Source: Paraescarpia echinospica (Eukaryota > Annelida > Polychaeta > Sabellida > Siboglinidae). From it: a DNA stretch of 64,000 nt. The notes beneath the pieces were generated by a model. That model was given only the letters and a program-made list of their open reading frames with translations, did not search any database and had not been told where the DNA came from. Positions 1-11,515 of the stretch are shown piece after piece (positions within the stretch are counted from its first letter, which is position 1; every line of letters begins with the position of its first letter). Made by a program: the position numbers and the translations under genes. Location of the stretch: assembly GCA_020002185.1 (NCBI GenBank), contig CM034533.1, positions 48,086,346 through 48,150,345 on the forward strand. The letters are read 5' to 3'.

Positions 1-894
1 GACTGCGAATTACTTTACCATTACATGTCACCATGAACATGTCAACACATACTTTTAAGCGAGGTGCATACGTCAGTGGTACAAGACAGTGCTTAGTTGG
101 TGTTACTAAAACTTAGTATGCAATTAATCTACGTTTGGGAATGTATATAATAACGTGTTGTGTGACTGCCCTTCATTATCTATGTAAAGATAAGTTTCAT
201 CACACTAACAAAACAGAAAGTAGTAAGGTCAATATCAGACGTTTGGTCGTTTTGCGCACAACTGATGATGAGCATCGGTTCGGATAGATGCGCTACAAAC
301 CTTGCCCGGTAGTTGTGCCGAGCATATTGCCTGGTACGTATTACGCAATGAAATCAGTATATAAACATTCTGTTTAAATTATATGGCTGAGTATAATTAT
401 TAGGCATAGTATAACTGATCTAATGTCACGCAGAGCAGCATACATTAACATGAACTTAGTACGCATTGTTGCACGACGAGTCCATTTAAGTGTTGAAAAT
501 ATACCACACTATTAAAACGGCGGCCATCCTGAAGTATTAGTCAAATATATCATTTACGTGTAGAAAATTAACAAATGTCGGTGCAAGAATGATTATAATC
601 GGAGGTGCAACTATTTTCACGGCCTTCTGACCTGCACAGCACTGTATGCACGTGGACAAAATAAGTGATCCATTTCCAGAGTATAACTGACATTGACATG
701 CTTTTGGTATATACTATACATTTTGGCACAATGAGTCAATGCGAGTGTTAGACATTAACGTTAAAGTGGCGACCATCTTGAAAAAAGGAAGCCATCTTTG
801 ATGATATACAACATTTTGTAATATGTCGCAATAACTAAATAAATTTACCAAAGATAGGCTGGAATAACACACTGAAGAATAAGACAGCAACAGA
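1..894. other. Intergenic or repeat-derived DNA, no gene seen
   Basis: No convincing coding region or RNA gene. Two short stretches near 515 and 765 carry the word GGCGGCCAT or GGCGACCAT followed by CTTGAA. Similar words recur at 3445-3480 and 26800-26830, so they probably belong to a dispersed repeat family. The rest is AT-rich and unassigned. Confidence 0.5.
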
Positions 895-1820
895 ATGCTG
901 GAATATCTTAGAGTGAAATTGAGTGCATCGTCGATAAATTTGAAAAAACAAGTGAAACGGTCCAAAAAGAAACACTTATCGAAAGAAGCCATTAGAAAAA
1001 TTAACTACAAACAAATGGTGTGGAAGTCATATAGACGTACTAGCAATGATGAAGACTACAACATTTATAAAGAAGCACTAAACCAAGCTACAGCTGAAAT
1101 TAGAAATTCAAAGAGAAGCTGTGAACAAAAATTAACTTGCAATATAAAGCATGACAGCAAGAGGTTTTATGCGTATGTTCGAAACAAACAGAAAGTTCAG
1201 GATAAGGTCGCTCCATTAGAAGATAGTGTTGGAAATATAATATTAGAGGGATTCTTAATGGCAGAAGACCTGAATGAGTATTTTAGTTCGGTGTTTACCA
1301 GAGTAGATATTAGTTCACTGCCAGTACCAGAGGCTAAGTCCAAGGGGGCAGAATCAAACTATTTAGGGCAGTTAATTGTAACCCCGGAAATGGTAGCTAA
1401 GAAAATAAGGGCTATGAAGGATAATAAATCACCTGGAGTGGTTGGGATTTCGCCCAAACTCTATTGGTAATTGTAGAACAAATTAGCATACCGCTTGTAA
1501 CAGTTTTCTTGTTAAAAATAACTTTATCAGTCCATCTCAACATGGGTTTCTAATAGCGTGGTCATGCTTAAAAAATAAGTTGTTTTTTGGAAGATATCAC
1601 TAAGTGGGTAGACGAGGGATCACCAGTAGATATCATCTACTTAGATTTTTTTCAAAAAGCTTTCGGCAAAGTGCCACATCAAAGATTACTGCTTAAACTA
1701 AAGGCCCATGGCATACGAAATGATATAAACAACTGGATTGCTTCGAAGTGTGAATGGTTTCGGGAGCCAGTTTTTGAAGCGACTTTAATTTGTATTAAGT
1801 GTTGTAATTGGTCAGACTAA
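895..1820 (+). pseudogene. Degraded non-LTR retrotransposon (CR1-like LINE), linker and start of reverse transcriptase
   Basis: The frame 895-1470 reads as the region before the reverse transcriptase of CR1/jockey-type LINEs: a basic segment (KRSKKKHLSKEAIRKINYKQ), then phrases usual for this family (SKRFYAYVRNKQKVQDKV, LNEYFSSVFTR, DNKSPGVVGISPK). A second frame, 1587-1820, continues with IIYLDFFQKAF and KVPHQRLLLKLKAHGI, the first reverse transcriptase motifs, with an extra Phe inside the usual DFQKAF. The two pieces are separated by stops and a deletion, so this is a dead copy. The LINE match stops near 1740 and its 3' end reappears at 2690, so something was inserted or rearranged between. 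No endonuclease domain is visible. Confidence 0.8.
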
Positions 1821-2689
1821 CTTCCGGTCGTCAAGCTATATAAGGGCCGGACGGCCATTCGTGGCCAGACGAACATTTGAGCAGAAGAAGGTGTTGCACT
1901 CTCGTCTCCAGGAATTGGGCTGAAACGTGTGTCCACCCAACGCCTGTAGTAAATACTTTTACGATTTCAACAGTACTGATTAGCTGTGAGACGCTGCACT
2001 TCTCACACGTTGAAGAAGACTGAGCGATAACCGACTGCAGTTCCGTTTTGACGTGATCTTCGAAATAAATCGAATGCGAGGCCACCACCGTGTCGTCTGC
2101 TAGCTGTCGTAACACAGACTCCGTGACAGACCTTCTAGACATCGCCGATGTCGTGACATCGTTTCCGTGTTGTCGCCTGGTGATTCGCGTGGGATCGACA
2201 AGGCAAATTTACCGTCTACTTGATCGCCCGAGTCGCCTGATTTCATCTACGTGAATTCGTTCGCCGAACGCCGAGCGACTTTCGACTTCGTCCTGACATC
2301 TCGCCGAACGCGACCGATGCGAACGTTGACATTCGCACATCACGACATTCATCGGTTACAGTTCATAGACTTTATAATGGTGTATACCCGTCTTCATGTA
2401 AGTGACCAGCTGTTTAAATTGTCTCCCATGTAATTTTGTATTTGGAAGCATACTCGTCGAGTACAATGTGTGGTGTTATAAATATAATGTCATAGCAGAG
2501 TAACGGTTGGCCAACTATCACTGAACCGCATATGTTTATGTTGTATTAAATGGGAACGCCAGTTGGCTTCTCGTACATACATATCTGATGTCACGTTATG
2601 TCTCTCGTTCACTCCGAATCCTAGTGCACCTGAACCTATAACTTGCTATGTCAAATCGGGTACCGTCAATTTATTAATACTTACACTCG
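1821..2689. other. Insertion-like segment inside the LINE, unclassified
   Basis: This block interrupts the LINE whose tail resumes at about 2690. It has a good TATA box (TATATAAG at 1837-1844) followed by GC-richer sequence, as in the promoter half of a retroelement LTR. No matching second LTR, target-site duplication or coding frame was found, so the solo-LTR idea is only a guess. Confidence 0.3.
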
Positions 2690-3030
2690 ATTTTGTGACA
2701 GAGCGACTAAAATGATACCAAAACTGAGGCATCTTAGTTATGAAAGACGCCTAAAAGAATGTGGTTTAACAACACGAGACCAGTAGATTGAGAGGAGATC
2801 AGAAAGAAGTGTCTAAAGTATTGAATGGTTATAAAAATATTGATATATTGATATTTGTTCTCAGTTTAGAAAGACTAGAGGACATAAAGTTATATTAGTA
2901 AAGGAACAGTGTAGATTAGATATAAGAAAGTTATCATTTTCACAATGGACCGTAAATGAATGGAACAGATTATCTGCTGAATGTGTGGGTGCTAGTAGTG
3001 TGAATGTTTTAAAATAAAATCGACACATAC
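2690..3030 (+). pseudogene. 3' coding end of the LINE
   Basis: Read with frameshifts, the segment gives the usual C-terminal signature of CR1-like reverse transcriptases: RATKMIPKLRHLSYERRL, then a segment like RGDQKEVFKVLNGY, KEQCRLDIRKLSFSQ, VNEWNRL and a final SSVNVLKNKIDTYLRR. It is in the same orientation as 895-1820 and probably the same insertion. Several frameshifts and stops make it non-functional. Confidence 0.75.
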
Positions 3031-3955
3031 CTCAGAAGGGCGGGATACATGTAGAAAAAAGGGTTGGACTCTTGATAAGCCAAAAGGCTTCCTTGTCCAC
3101 CTGCCATCTAGAGTTAATTATCTGGGTGACAATCTTGTTAAATCTTGTTAAACTAACTCATTCGATTCGCTGGCTAATATTTTACACTCTTTTGTTGTTT
3201 GCGTGTTGAAAATGGACAAGTGTCGCTGGAAGAAATACTAAAATCGACAGTTTGAAATGCTTCATTATGTTCTCATCTGCGCAGCACTATGTAGCAATAT
3301 GTACCAGGAATAGTAGAATATGTACAAGGCCACATTCAGGAAACACATCCAATACAACATATACATTAACATACACATTGTATGCAGTGGAAACTATACC
3401 ATGATGAGTCACTTTGAAAACTGAAAATATGCAATAATGTTAAAATGGCGGCCATATTGAAAATATAGCAGCCATCTTGAATGTTCAGGTATATTTGGAA
3501 TGCATAAAGACACTACTTTAAATTGGCCAGCTTGAAAATATAAAAATTATTTATATCTCCCCCAAACAAATTTGAAAACAATTTCAGCCATTTTTTATGG
3601 CCACCATTTTGGATTTCCAAATGGCTCGTCGACTGGATTTGAAGAATGTCCCGGTGGGAATATCCATGCCAAGTTTCATACTTGTATCACCATTTGAACG
3701 ATCCTCCGCCTTATCTGCTGTACTACAAGTAACAAAGCTTCCAGCGGACAGGCAACATTGGCATTCTTTGCTGTCGGCCTTAAGTGTAAACCCACACGAA
3801 GAGGATCAAGTAAGTAAGTATTGCCAAAGAGAGCATATGTGGAGCAAGACAATTACAATTTAATACATAGTATTTTTCATCAAAATCAATATTTTAGCTC
3901 ACTATTTCTGTGCAGTGTGAATAACAAAACTATAAGTATGTCTAAAAATACTGAC
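3031..3955. other. Non-coding, repeat-derived
   Basis: Holds the GGCGGCCATATTG-type repeat words at about 3445-3480. No exon is supported. If the minus-strand EGF gene continues, its next exons are not recognisable here. Confidence 0.4.
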
Positions 3956-4084
3956 CCTGGCATCTCTCTCCTGCCGTGCCGATGGGACACGTGCAGTGAA
4001 AGGCGCCTTTGTGCCCCACCTTCAGACACGTGCCGTTGTTGTCACACGGAGAGCTGGCACACGGGTCTGTGTGTAGCTCCTCCT
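3956..4084 (-). CDS. EGF-like domain exon of a secreted or surface protein
   Basis: Internal exon of 129 nt. Read on the minus strand it gives about 43 residues with six cysteines in EGF order: DPCASSPCDNNGTC, then a loop KVGHKGAFHC and TCPIGTAGERC. The acceptor is tctcag before the exon and the donor is GTCAGT after it. Both junctions are phase 1, the classic arrangement for shuffled EGF exons. The nearest upstream minus-strand exon is the PAN/Apple exon at 4984-5223, also phase 1-1, so the two can be spliced together in frame. EGF modules usually mediate extracellular protein contacts. Which protein this is cannot be told. The array at 4101-4480 abuts the acceptor. Confidence 0.8.
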
Positions 4085-4100
4085 CTGAGAACACAGGCAG

Positions 4101-4480
4101 TACATAGACCATAGAGCAGTCTGGCTGTACAATACATCAACATAGAGCATTCTGACCGTACAATATATCAACATAGAGCAGTCTGACAGTACGTGACATC
4201 AAAATAGAGCAGTATAACTGTACAAGACATCAATATAGAGCATTCTGACTGTATAAGACATCAACATGATAGAGCAGTCTGACTGTACAAGACATCAACA
4301 TAGAGCATTCTGGCTGTACAATACATCAACATAGAGCATTATGGCTGTGCAAAACATCAACATAGAGCATTCAGTTTATAAAAAATATCAACATAGAGCA
4401 ATCTGACAGTACAGTTATAACAAGACACCAACACAATCCATTCTTATAATACAAGACATCAACACAGTGCTATCTTGCTA
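4101..4480. repeat. About 31-bp minisatellite abutting the EGF exon acceptor
   Basis: About a dozen diverged copies of a unit like ACATAGAGCATTCTGACTGT followed by ACAAGACATCA. It lies in the intron just before (minus strand) the acceptor of the EGF exon at 3956-4084. The first bases after the array still resemble the unit, but no copy contains the exon sequence. Confidence 0.85.
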
Positions 4481-4983
4481 GACACTACAAAGACTGACTC
4501 GTCAAGACTGTCAGTGTTTACGTAGCCTGGTATGTACGTCTGATCAAGGTGAACACACAGGAGCCAGACACACACACAGGCTAAACAGATGCTGGCTGTG
4601 ATAATTGAGCAAACTCTCATAATTAAGATTATTTCACTAAAACAGTGTCCGAGCTGCAACCTTATCTTACAACATTCTTTGATTATCACTGCATTTAGAC
4701 CTAACAAACATTAACACCTGATTATTCATGGATGCGCCTCAAAGAAAAAACCAATCAGTTAAGTCAATGGCACGTCTATATGTAGTATATCACAAGAATA
4801 ACTAGCTAGCTTTACCGCTGAAATGTGACCCTAAAATCCTTAAACTAGTGGAATAATTTTGCAGTAGATCATTAAAATCATACAGTTCGACATAAGGACT
4901 TAATGCCTACAGCTGACTTAAGAAATTCTGTTGCAGCAAAGATTCGTTGAGGAACAACTGTGCAGCTGTCATGGAACTGTTAC

Positions 4984-5223
4984 CTCGAAGGCCACATCTT
5001 ATTGGCTGGTAGTGGTTGACGGAGACGTCTTTGTCGAGCAGGTGAAGGGCGTGTGCGTCGTGATGCAGCCAGCAGGCTTTGTGGTCCTGAATGTAGTCGA
5101 CCGCCAAACACGTCATGTTGGCCATGCACACACGCTTGCACGTCTTCAGGTCGTCGATGGAGCTGTTCATGACACCACCCGTCGCAAACCTCCGGCGGAA
5201 CCGGGCGAAACCACGCAGACACG
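4984..5223 (-). CDS. PAN/Apple-like domain exon
   Basis: Internal exon of 240 nt, phase 1 at both ends. The acceptor is gtttctgtttcag and the donor GTAACA. It encodes a PAN/Apple-type module of about 80 residues: GFARFRRRFATGGV, then CKRVC, NMTCLAVDYIQDHKACW and a terminal VNHYQPIRC. The C-x3-C, CxAxDY, CW and NHYxPxRC elements are shared almost one for one with the exon at 11703-11945, so these two exons are homologous. PAN/Apple modules bind proteins or carbohydrates in secreted and surface proteins. Frame choice rests on this match; other open frames over the exon are shadows. Confidence 0.75.
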
Positions 5224-5639
5224 CTGAAACAGAAACAGCTGCATTGTTTCTATTTGGCTATACTGGCGCAATCTCGTGTAAAAGCATATTAGACCACCCT
5301 ATATTAGTTACGTCGCTTTAAACAATGTTTACATAGTTTTTGTTAATGGGCTCCTTCCACCATTTGACATTGTTTCAGGAACAAGCAGGACATACAGTAT
5401 ATCCAGTACATATTATTTTTTAAATATATTAAAATAGCGCCACGAATTGACTCAGTTTGCATTGTAATTGCCCAATTTGAAAGTGCGGCACGTGACAACA
5501 ATGTTATTCCGACAGCTAACCATGTTTTAAAGTACAATATTTTTAAAGAATCCTTGTGGCGTACTTCGACATTTAAAAATGAGGTAAACATTTTTGCGAC
5601 ATAAATCATTTAGGCCAATCCTGTTTCTTCCATATATAG

Positions 5640-5836
5640 GTTTTTTTTTCGAATTCAGCGTCATTTATCTTTATCTGCTGTTAAAACAATATCAGTAGTT
5701 CTAATTAGTAGCCACCTTGACTACTGCAATTCACTTCTAAGCATTATTGCTAAAAAGAACGTAGCTAAACTAGAACGTGTACAGACTTGTTTAGCACGCG
5801 TGGTACTTACCCTCCTCATTTCTCACCATTACTGCC
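5640..5836 (+). pseudogene. LINE reverse transcriptase C-terminal fragment, left half
   Basis: Frameshifted remains of a CR1/L2-type LINE: LVATLTTAIHF-like debris, then KKNVAKLERVQTCLARV. It is cut at 5836 by the Gypsy element and continues at 9798. The target site is CTGCC on both sides of the Gypsy. Confidence 0.7.
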
Positions 5837-6002
5837 TGTTGTGTGTGCATTGTGTGTATTAATGCTTACAACCAAATAAGCAGATTATGAATGAATTATG
5901 AAGAGAGCGGCACACGGCCTGGCTGTGTGCGGTGTACAAAATAAAGAACCTGTTGTGTCTACGTTATCGTCTCAATTATTATTCAATAATGAGTATATAA
6001 CA
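5837..6002 (+). repeat. 5' LTR of Gypsy element
   Basis: 166 bp, TGTTGTGTGTGC start and GAGTATATAACA end. It contains AATAAAG at about 5940, a likely polyadenylation signal in the transcript end. Clearly the partner of 9637-9792. Confidence 0.88.
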
Positions 6003-6867
6003 ATTGGCGACGAGGAAACAGGCACCACTTGGTGGAATAGACCCTTACGAAGGCAGCGACGTATACGCGTACATTGAACGTGTCGAACTGTACTTTATTG
6101 CGAATAACATTAGCGCGGTGAGTAGCGATGCTAGTGACACGGCGAGGCAGCTGGCTGATAAGAAAAAATTGCAACATTCCTAACATTGGTAGGGTCGGAC
6201 ACGTATCTGCTTTTGAAGAATGTTTTGAGTCTACAGTTGCGGTCAGCTTTCACGTTTGCTGAAATAGTTACAAAGTTGAAAGACCATCTGAAACCACGAC
6301 GGTTAACAGTGGCAGAAAGATACATCAAAGTTCCATCAAGGTGGTCAAAAGGAAGGCGAGGATGTGACAAAATTTGCTGCGGAATTAAGGCGTCTGGCAT
6401 TCACTTGCAATTTCGGGGATTTCCTGGATGAGGCACTTCGTGACCAATTAGTATCTGGTATTAAAACGGTAGTACCAAACATAAATTATTGAGTGAAGAG
6501 CGCACATTCGTCGAACCTATGCAGATCGATATAGATATCTAACGAACGAGGCGGCCAACGCTGAAGCTCAGCAGCTACATGCCTATGTCCACTAGGATAA
6601 CACTACAGTTAATGCGGTAGCAGATAAGAGGAAGAGTCGTGACAGCAAGTTTGCATCACATGAACGCAAAGAACACCACAAACTGCTGAAGAGCCGGAAG
6701 TGCTATCGATGCAATGGGAACCGTGCACATCAGGACTGCAAATTTAAAGACGATACCTGCAACTATCGTAGGAACACAGGACACATGGTGGCAGCCTGTA
6801 GAAGGAAAGCTTGCACTGAGACGCATGTTGTGGAAGCAGCGATTGTCCAAAAAAAGGAGTACTCGCT
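6003..6867 (+). pseudogene. Gypsy gag remnant with zinc knuckles
   Basis: Frameshifted gag-like reading. The start region gives GGIDPYEGSDVYAYIERVEL, then ANNI. Towards the end a nucleocapsid-like part has CYRCNGNRAHQDC, and a second knuckle in which the second Cys is replaced by Arg (CNYRRNTGHMVAAC). Stops and frame changes show that it is not functional. It runs into the nested inverted-repeat element at 6868. Confidence 0.7.
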
Positions 6868-8567
6868 CTACGGGGGGGCTCTGTATTCCCCGGAACGGAT
6901 TTTTAAAACCAACTACCACTCGTGGTATGCTTCGCCTGGGACTGACATGTCCTACATAGTTAAATATTGATGTAATATGACATGTCCTTAGATATGGAGG
7001 CATAATATCTATATTAATGTATATTCATGTGCGATGGAACGTCGATGGAACGTCGCGGAACGTCGATGGAATGGGTTTTTAAATTCATCTACCATTCGGT
7101 GTGTACTTCGCATGAGACTTCGCACATTGTTAACTATTATAATATAACAAGTCCATCAATATAAAGTCATAGTATCTACAATAATATATATTCATGTGCG
7201 ATGGAACGTCGATCGAAGATGGAATTAAGATGGCGGACGATGACAGCTTTGTTTTGGCTGTTCCATCTATTGAACACACCGTCGTATATATATATATATA
7301 TATACACACACATTTTAAAACAAACAACAACTGTGTAACATTTTAAATATGTATGATGAAAAATCAATATATAATTCAAAACTCTTAAACAGTCCAGCCC
7401 TCAGCTTTTCTCCACAGCAAAACGCTAAACATCACACATGTGTACATTGTGGACACGACCACTTCTGTTATATCATCTATGGACAAGATTAGGTCAATGC
7501 TGTGGGAACAAATAATTGAAACAAACACGCAACATTACGACATGTAGGTGGAGGTATTGACGGAGAAGAAGATGACACCGTAACTGTGTTTGATGAAGGT
7601 GGAGGTACTGACGGAGACGATGACCCTCCAGTTGGTCATGCTATTTGTTACGTAGGTGGGGGTTTTGGTGGAGATGACAACACTACATATGTAAGTGACA
7701 TACCTGTGCCGTTCTCAACTAGGAATGAGCCATTTAGAGTTTGTAATGTTATGCAGATCTTAAGCGAGTTCAATAATAATCCTAACCGCCACAGCTAGTC
7801 GAGTTCCACCTGTCAAACCACGAGGTGGGGAAGTGTACATATATTGGGATGGTGGTGATTCTTTGAAACAGAATGACTGGAGGTGCGATTAATACAGGTG
7901 GACAAATCATGGAAGTTACAAGTTACCGAAAAAGAATCTGAAGGTCCGCAAGATATATTTTACTGAGGGTTTCAGACTTTTGAATTGTATATTGGATTTT
8001 CATCATAAATATTTAAAATGTTACACAGTTGTTGTTGTTTGTTTTTAAATGTATATATACATATATGCCATATATATAGTAAATATAGTCAGCAGATATG
8101 TACTACTGGTATATGACATTACAAACATGTAAGCCCACACATCATACACACGACTGTGTGTTTAATAGATGGAACAAAGCTGTCATCGTCCGCCATCTTA
8201 ATTCCATCTTCGATCGACGTTCTGCGACGTTCCATCGCACATGAATATACATTATTGTAGATTTGACTTCATGTTGACGGAAATGTTATATTATATCAAT
8301 AGTTAACTATGTGTATCAGTCTCGTGCGAAGCACACACCGAATGGTAGATGAACTTAAAAACCCGTTCCATCGATGTTCCGCGACGTTCCATCGCATATG
8401 AATGTATACTAATGTAGATAGTATGCCTTCATATGTAAGGACATGTCATATTATATCAATATTTAACTAAGTGTGAAATATCAGTCCCAGGCGAAGCATA
8501 CAACGAATGGTAGATGATTTTTAAAATCCGTTCCGGAAACGTTCTGGGGAATATAGAGGCCCGCTAT
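6868..8567. mobile_element. Foldback DNA element with about 400-bp terminal inverted repeats, nested in the Gypsy
   Basis: The left arm (about 6868-7290) and the right arm (about 8150-8567) are inverted copies of each other over about 400 bp. Shared landmarks are CTGTATTCCCCGGAACGG-like ends, TATGCTTCGCCTGGGACTGA, ATTCATGTGCGATGGAACGT and GAATTAAGATGGCGGACGAT. The 860-bp core has no transposase; it has a short GGGTD-rich frame of unknown meaning (7586-7798). It splits the Gypsy coding region, so it is younger than that insertion. Exact ends and target duplication are uncertain. Confidence 0.82.
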
Positions 8568-8585
8568 ACAGTCTGGATAACAAAG

Positions 8586-9155
8586 AGTCATCTTACAAGC
8601 AGCCTATCACGGTCAGAGTGAAAATGAAGGGAAAAGGTGTGGCTATGGTGCCAGATGGATCGGAGCGACCAGTTGCATTCGCTTCGAGGAGTTTGTCGCC
8701 AGCTGAGCAAAATTACTCCCTGTTGGACAAAGAAGTACTGAGCTTAGTATATGGTGTCACGAAATCCCATCAATTATGTGTATGGAAGGAAATTTGAGCT
8801 GATCACCGATCACTGGCCTTTAATCCGGTTGTTTATTGAGCAGCGACCAATACCTTATCAAGCGTCGAATCGGCTTCAACGTTGGGCTCTCATATTGGTA
8901 GGGTATGACTACATCATTCGTTACCGCAGTGGGGAGGCACATGGGAACTGCGACGCTTTATCACGTCTGCCGTTGCCCGTTCAACAAATGAAGATACCTG
9001 CACCGGAGGAATACGTCCAACTAGTCCAGCAATTGGATGTCTCACCGATGACATCGGAACACATACGGAATTGGACAAGACGTGATCCAATACTTTCGCG
9101 AGTTCAACGATATGTGCTAACAGGCTGGCCGGACAGTGATTCACTAACGCACTAA
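8586..9155 (+). pseudogene. Gypsy reverse transcriptase tail and RNase H domain
   Basis: Reads RPVAFASRSLSPAEQNYS, LLDKEVLSLVYG and KFELITDHWPLIRLF, then RLQRWALILVGYDYIIRYR and NCDALSRLPLP. These are the standard landmarks of the Gypsy RNase H module that follows reverse transcriptase. A one-base frame change lies near 8750. No intact RT catalytic box is present upstream because of the nested element and deletion. Confidence 0.85.
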
Positions 9156-9183
9156 TTCAACAACAGAGTGTGCGAAGAGCTCA

Positions 9184-9570
9184 GTGGTAAGGGTGGTGCA
9201 ACTGGTGAAGAGGGGATTGGTGAAGTTGAAGGATGGAACAATGAAGACTAAATTGTATCGCTATCTGATGACCTATAGAGTGGCTCCTCACAGCACTACG
9301 GGAAGCTCGCCGAGTGAACTGTTGATGGGACGCAAACTACGAACGCTGTTCGATGCAGTGCATTCTAGCATTAGCAGTAAAGTTTATCGACATCAAGAGA
9401 AAATTACCCATTACTATAACAAGAAGTCAAAGGAGCGAAGCTTCAACCCAGGAGATGCGGTCTACGTTATGCATCACACACAGAGCACACCTATGTTGGA
9501 TTCATGTTGTTCTACGAGAACAGAAGAACAACGTCTTAGTATCAGAGATCCTCTACTCGAGACGTCATAG
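9184..9570 (+). pseudogene. Gypsy integrase C-terminal fragment
   Basis: Reads YLMTYRVAPHSTTGSSPSEL then LLMGRKLRT, the normal end of a Gypsy integrase core, followed by the GPY/F-like basic tail KERSFNPGDAVYV. The zinc-binding and catalytic DDE portions are absent, so there is an internal deletion between 9155 and 9184. Confidence 0.85.
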
Positions 9571-9636
9571 TGATCACGTGCGCCGACGTCATACAGAGGC
9601 GACAGATACCCCAACGGAGCAAGACGTGAGGAGGAA

Positions 9637-9792
9637 TGTTACGTATGCATTAAGTGTATTAATGCTTACAACGTACCAAATACGCAGATTGTGCATGCCG
9701 TAACAGAATAGCACACGGTCTAGTGTGCAAAATAAAGAACCTGTGCGTGCGTTATCGTCTAAATGATTACTAAATAATGAGTATTTATAACA
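9637..9792 (+). repeat. 3' LTR of Gypsy element
   Basis: 156 bp, about ten bases shorter than the 5' LTR and diverged from it by scattered changes, so the insertion is not recent. Followed by the CTGCC target duplication. Confidence 0.88.
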
Positions 9793-9797
9793 CTGCC

Positions 9798-10265
9798 CCC
9801 ACTTAAACAGTTGCACTGGGTTCCTTTTGAGTATCAAATTCAATTAGTCACTATTACAGACCTGGGTTTTTTCAGCACAAAAACCACCATGTTTGGTTAG
9901 TCTCCTGTGTTTTTTCAGATATCCCCATGAACTGTAGATCATCTGTTCACAACAACTTTTTGTTCCTAAGACTAAGCTGAACATTGGCAAACATGCTTTC
10001 TCTGTAGCTGCACTAAAAATCTGGAATCAACGTATTCCCTATCACTTTAAAATCATCTGAAACGATAGCCCCCTTCGTAAAAAAATAGAGACTTATTTGC
10101 TTGAAATCGCATTCCCACGCTACACCTTCGGCGGTCCCTTGCTCTAATGATAGCTCTTGCGCATCCCTGTTCATGATTTGGCTTAATTATTCTAGTGCGT
10201 TTCGCCTTTAAACTAAGGCTAAGATTCCTGAGGATATAAGCGCCACAGAAGTGTATTATTATTAC
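9798..10265 (+). pseudogene. LINE 3' end, right half
   Basis: Continuation of the fragment at 5640-5836. LKQLHWVPF follows the insertion point, then TTFCS, KHAFSVAALKIWNQRIP and a final EIAFP-like tail. The 3' end has a GGATATAAGCGCCACAGAAGTGTATTATTATTA-like terminus (split here for reading only; at 10228-10265), as in L2-type elements. Confidence 0.7.
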
Positions 10266-10436
10266 ACCTTCTCCCAAAACTGTTTTGTACTAATATATTA
10301 TTTATGTCTGGCTGGTAATAATCGAGACTTACAACTAATAATATGTGTTTGGTAGCCACAGATCAGTGTGAACAAGCTAGCAATAGAAACGTGAGGAATC
10401 CTTTGTTGACAAAACCTGCTGTGAGAATGTACCAAC

Positions 10437-10544
10437 CTTGACAGTTGCGTCCGTGATATCCGCGTTTACACAGACACTTGCGCTTTTGGCCCTGGCGCAC
10501 ACACAGACCACCATTGCGACATGGGCACTGCTCACACGGATCAG
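10437..10544 (-). CDS. EGF-like domain exon
   Basis: Internal exon of 108 nt, phase 1 at both ends. On the minus strand it encodes DPCEQCPCRNGGLC, then VRQGQKRKCLC and KRGYHGRNC: six cysteines in EGF spacing with the usual G before the last Cys. The acceptor is ttcctacag and the donor GTTGGT. The next upstream exon with compatible phase is the PAN exon at 11703-11945, giving a PAN-EGF order like that of 4984-5223 and 3956-4084. The acceptor and first 12 exon bases are the seed of the minisatellite at 10545-11515. Confidence 0.85.
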
Positions 10545-11515
10545 CTGTAGGAACATAAACAGAACAGTTACACTGTCTTCAAAACACACGGATCAGCTGT
10601 AGGAACACACACATAACAGTTATATTGTCTTCTGTACACACGGATCAGCTGTAGGGGCACACACAGAACAGTTACACTGTTTTCTGTACACACGGATCAG
10701 CTGTAGGAACACACACAGAACAGTTACGCTGTCTTCAAAACACACAGATCAGCTGTAGGAACACACAGAACAGTTACACTGTCTTCTGTACACACGGATC
10801 AGCTGTAGGAACACACACAGAACAGTTACGCTGTCTTCAAAACACACAGATCAGCTATAGGAACACACACAGAACAATTACAATGTCTTCAAAACACACG
10901 GATCAGCTGCATGAACACACACATAACAGTTACACTGTTTTCTGTACACACGGATCAGCTGTAGGAACACACACAGAACAGTTACACTGTCTTCAAAACA
11001 CACAGATCAGCTGTAGGAACACACACAGAACAGTTACACTGTCTTCTGTACACACGGATCAGGTGTAGGAACACACACAGAACAGCTACACTGTCTTCTG
11101 TACACACGGATCAGCTGTAGGAACACACACAGAACAGTTACACTGTCTTTTGTACTCAACGGATCAGCTGTAGGAACACACACAGAACAGTTACACTGTC
11201 TTCTGTACACACGGAAGGGCTGTAGGAACACACACAGAACAGTTACACTGTCTTCTGTACTCACGGATCAGCTGTAGGAACACACACAGAACAGTTGTAT
11301 TGTTTTCTGTACATACGGATCAGCTGTAGGAACACACACACAGAACAGTTATATTGTCGTCTGTACACACGTATCAGCTGTAGGAACACACACAGAACAG
11401 TTATATTGTCGTCTGTACACACGGATCAGCTGTAGGAACACATACACAACAGTTATTTTGTCTCCTGCACACACGGATCAGCTGTAAGAACACAGACAGA
11501 GTGTGAACAGTTATA
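10545..11515 (-). repeat. 52-bp minisatellite made of the EGF exon's own splice acceptor
   Basis: About 18 copies. Read on the minus strand each copy carries GTGTTCCTACAG, the acceptor of the exon at 10437-10544, then CTGATCCGTGTG, its first 12 bases, then TACAGAAGACAGTG and intron-like filler. The last copy before the exon is the functional junction. Copies are typically 90% or more alike by eye. Confidence 0.92.

Larger units (their letters stand above)
5837..9792 (+). mobile_element. Gypsy-like LTR retrotransposon with its own target-site duplication
   Basis: Two matching short LTRs bound the element: 5837-6002 and 9637-9792, both starting TGTT and ending TATAACA, sharing GTGTATTAATGCTTACAAC and CAAAATAAAGAACCTGT. 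The five bases before (CTGCC, 5832-5836) are repeated after it (9793-9797), a clean 5-bp target duplication. The 5' LTR is followed directly by a primer-binding-site-like ATTGGCGACGAGG. Order inside: gag-like region, zinc knuckles (about 6700-6810), nested inverted-repeat element (6868-8567), RNase H, then the integrase C-terminal part. Protease, most reverse transcriptase and most integrase are missing, so it is a non-autonomous or decayed copy. Confidence 0.9.

Noticed and set aside
4459..4707. Minus-strand frame with a hydrophobic stretch (signal or membrane exon)
   Set aside because: Lies between a PAN and an EGF exon that already join in frame; no convincing splice sites.
7586..7798. Gly/Asp-rich frame inside the foldback element as a gene
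   Set aside because: Low complexity, short, no family match; probably chance.
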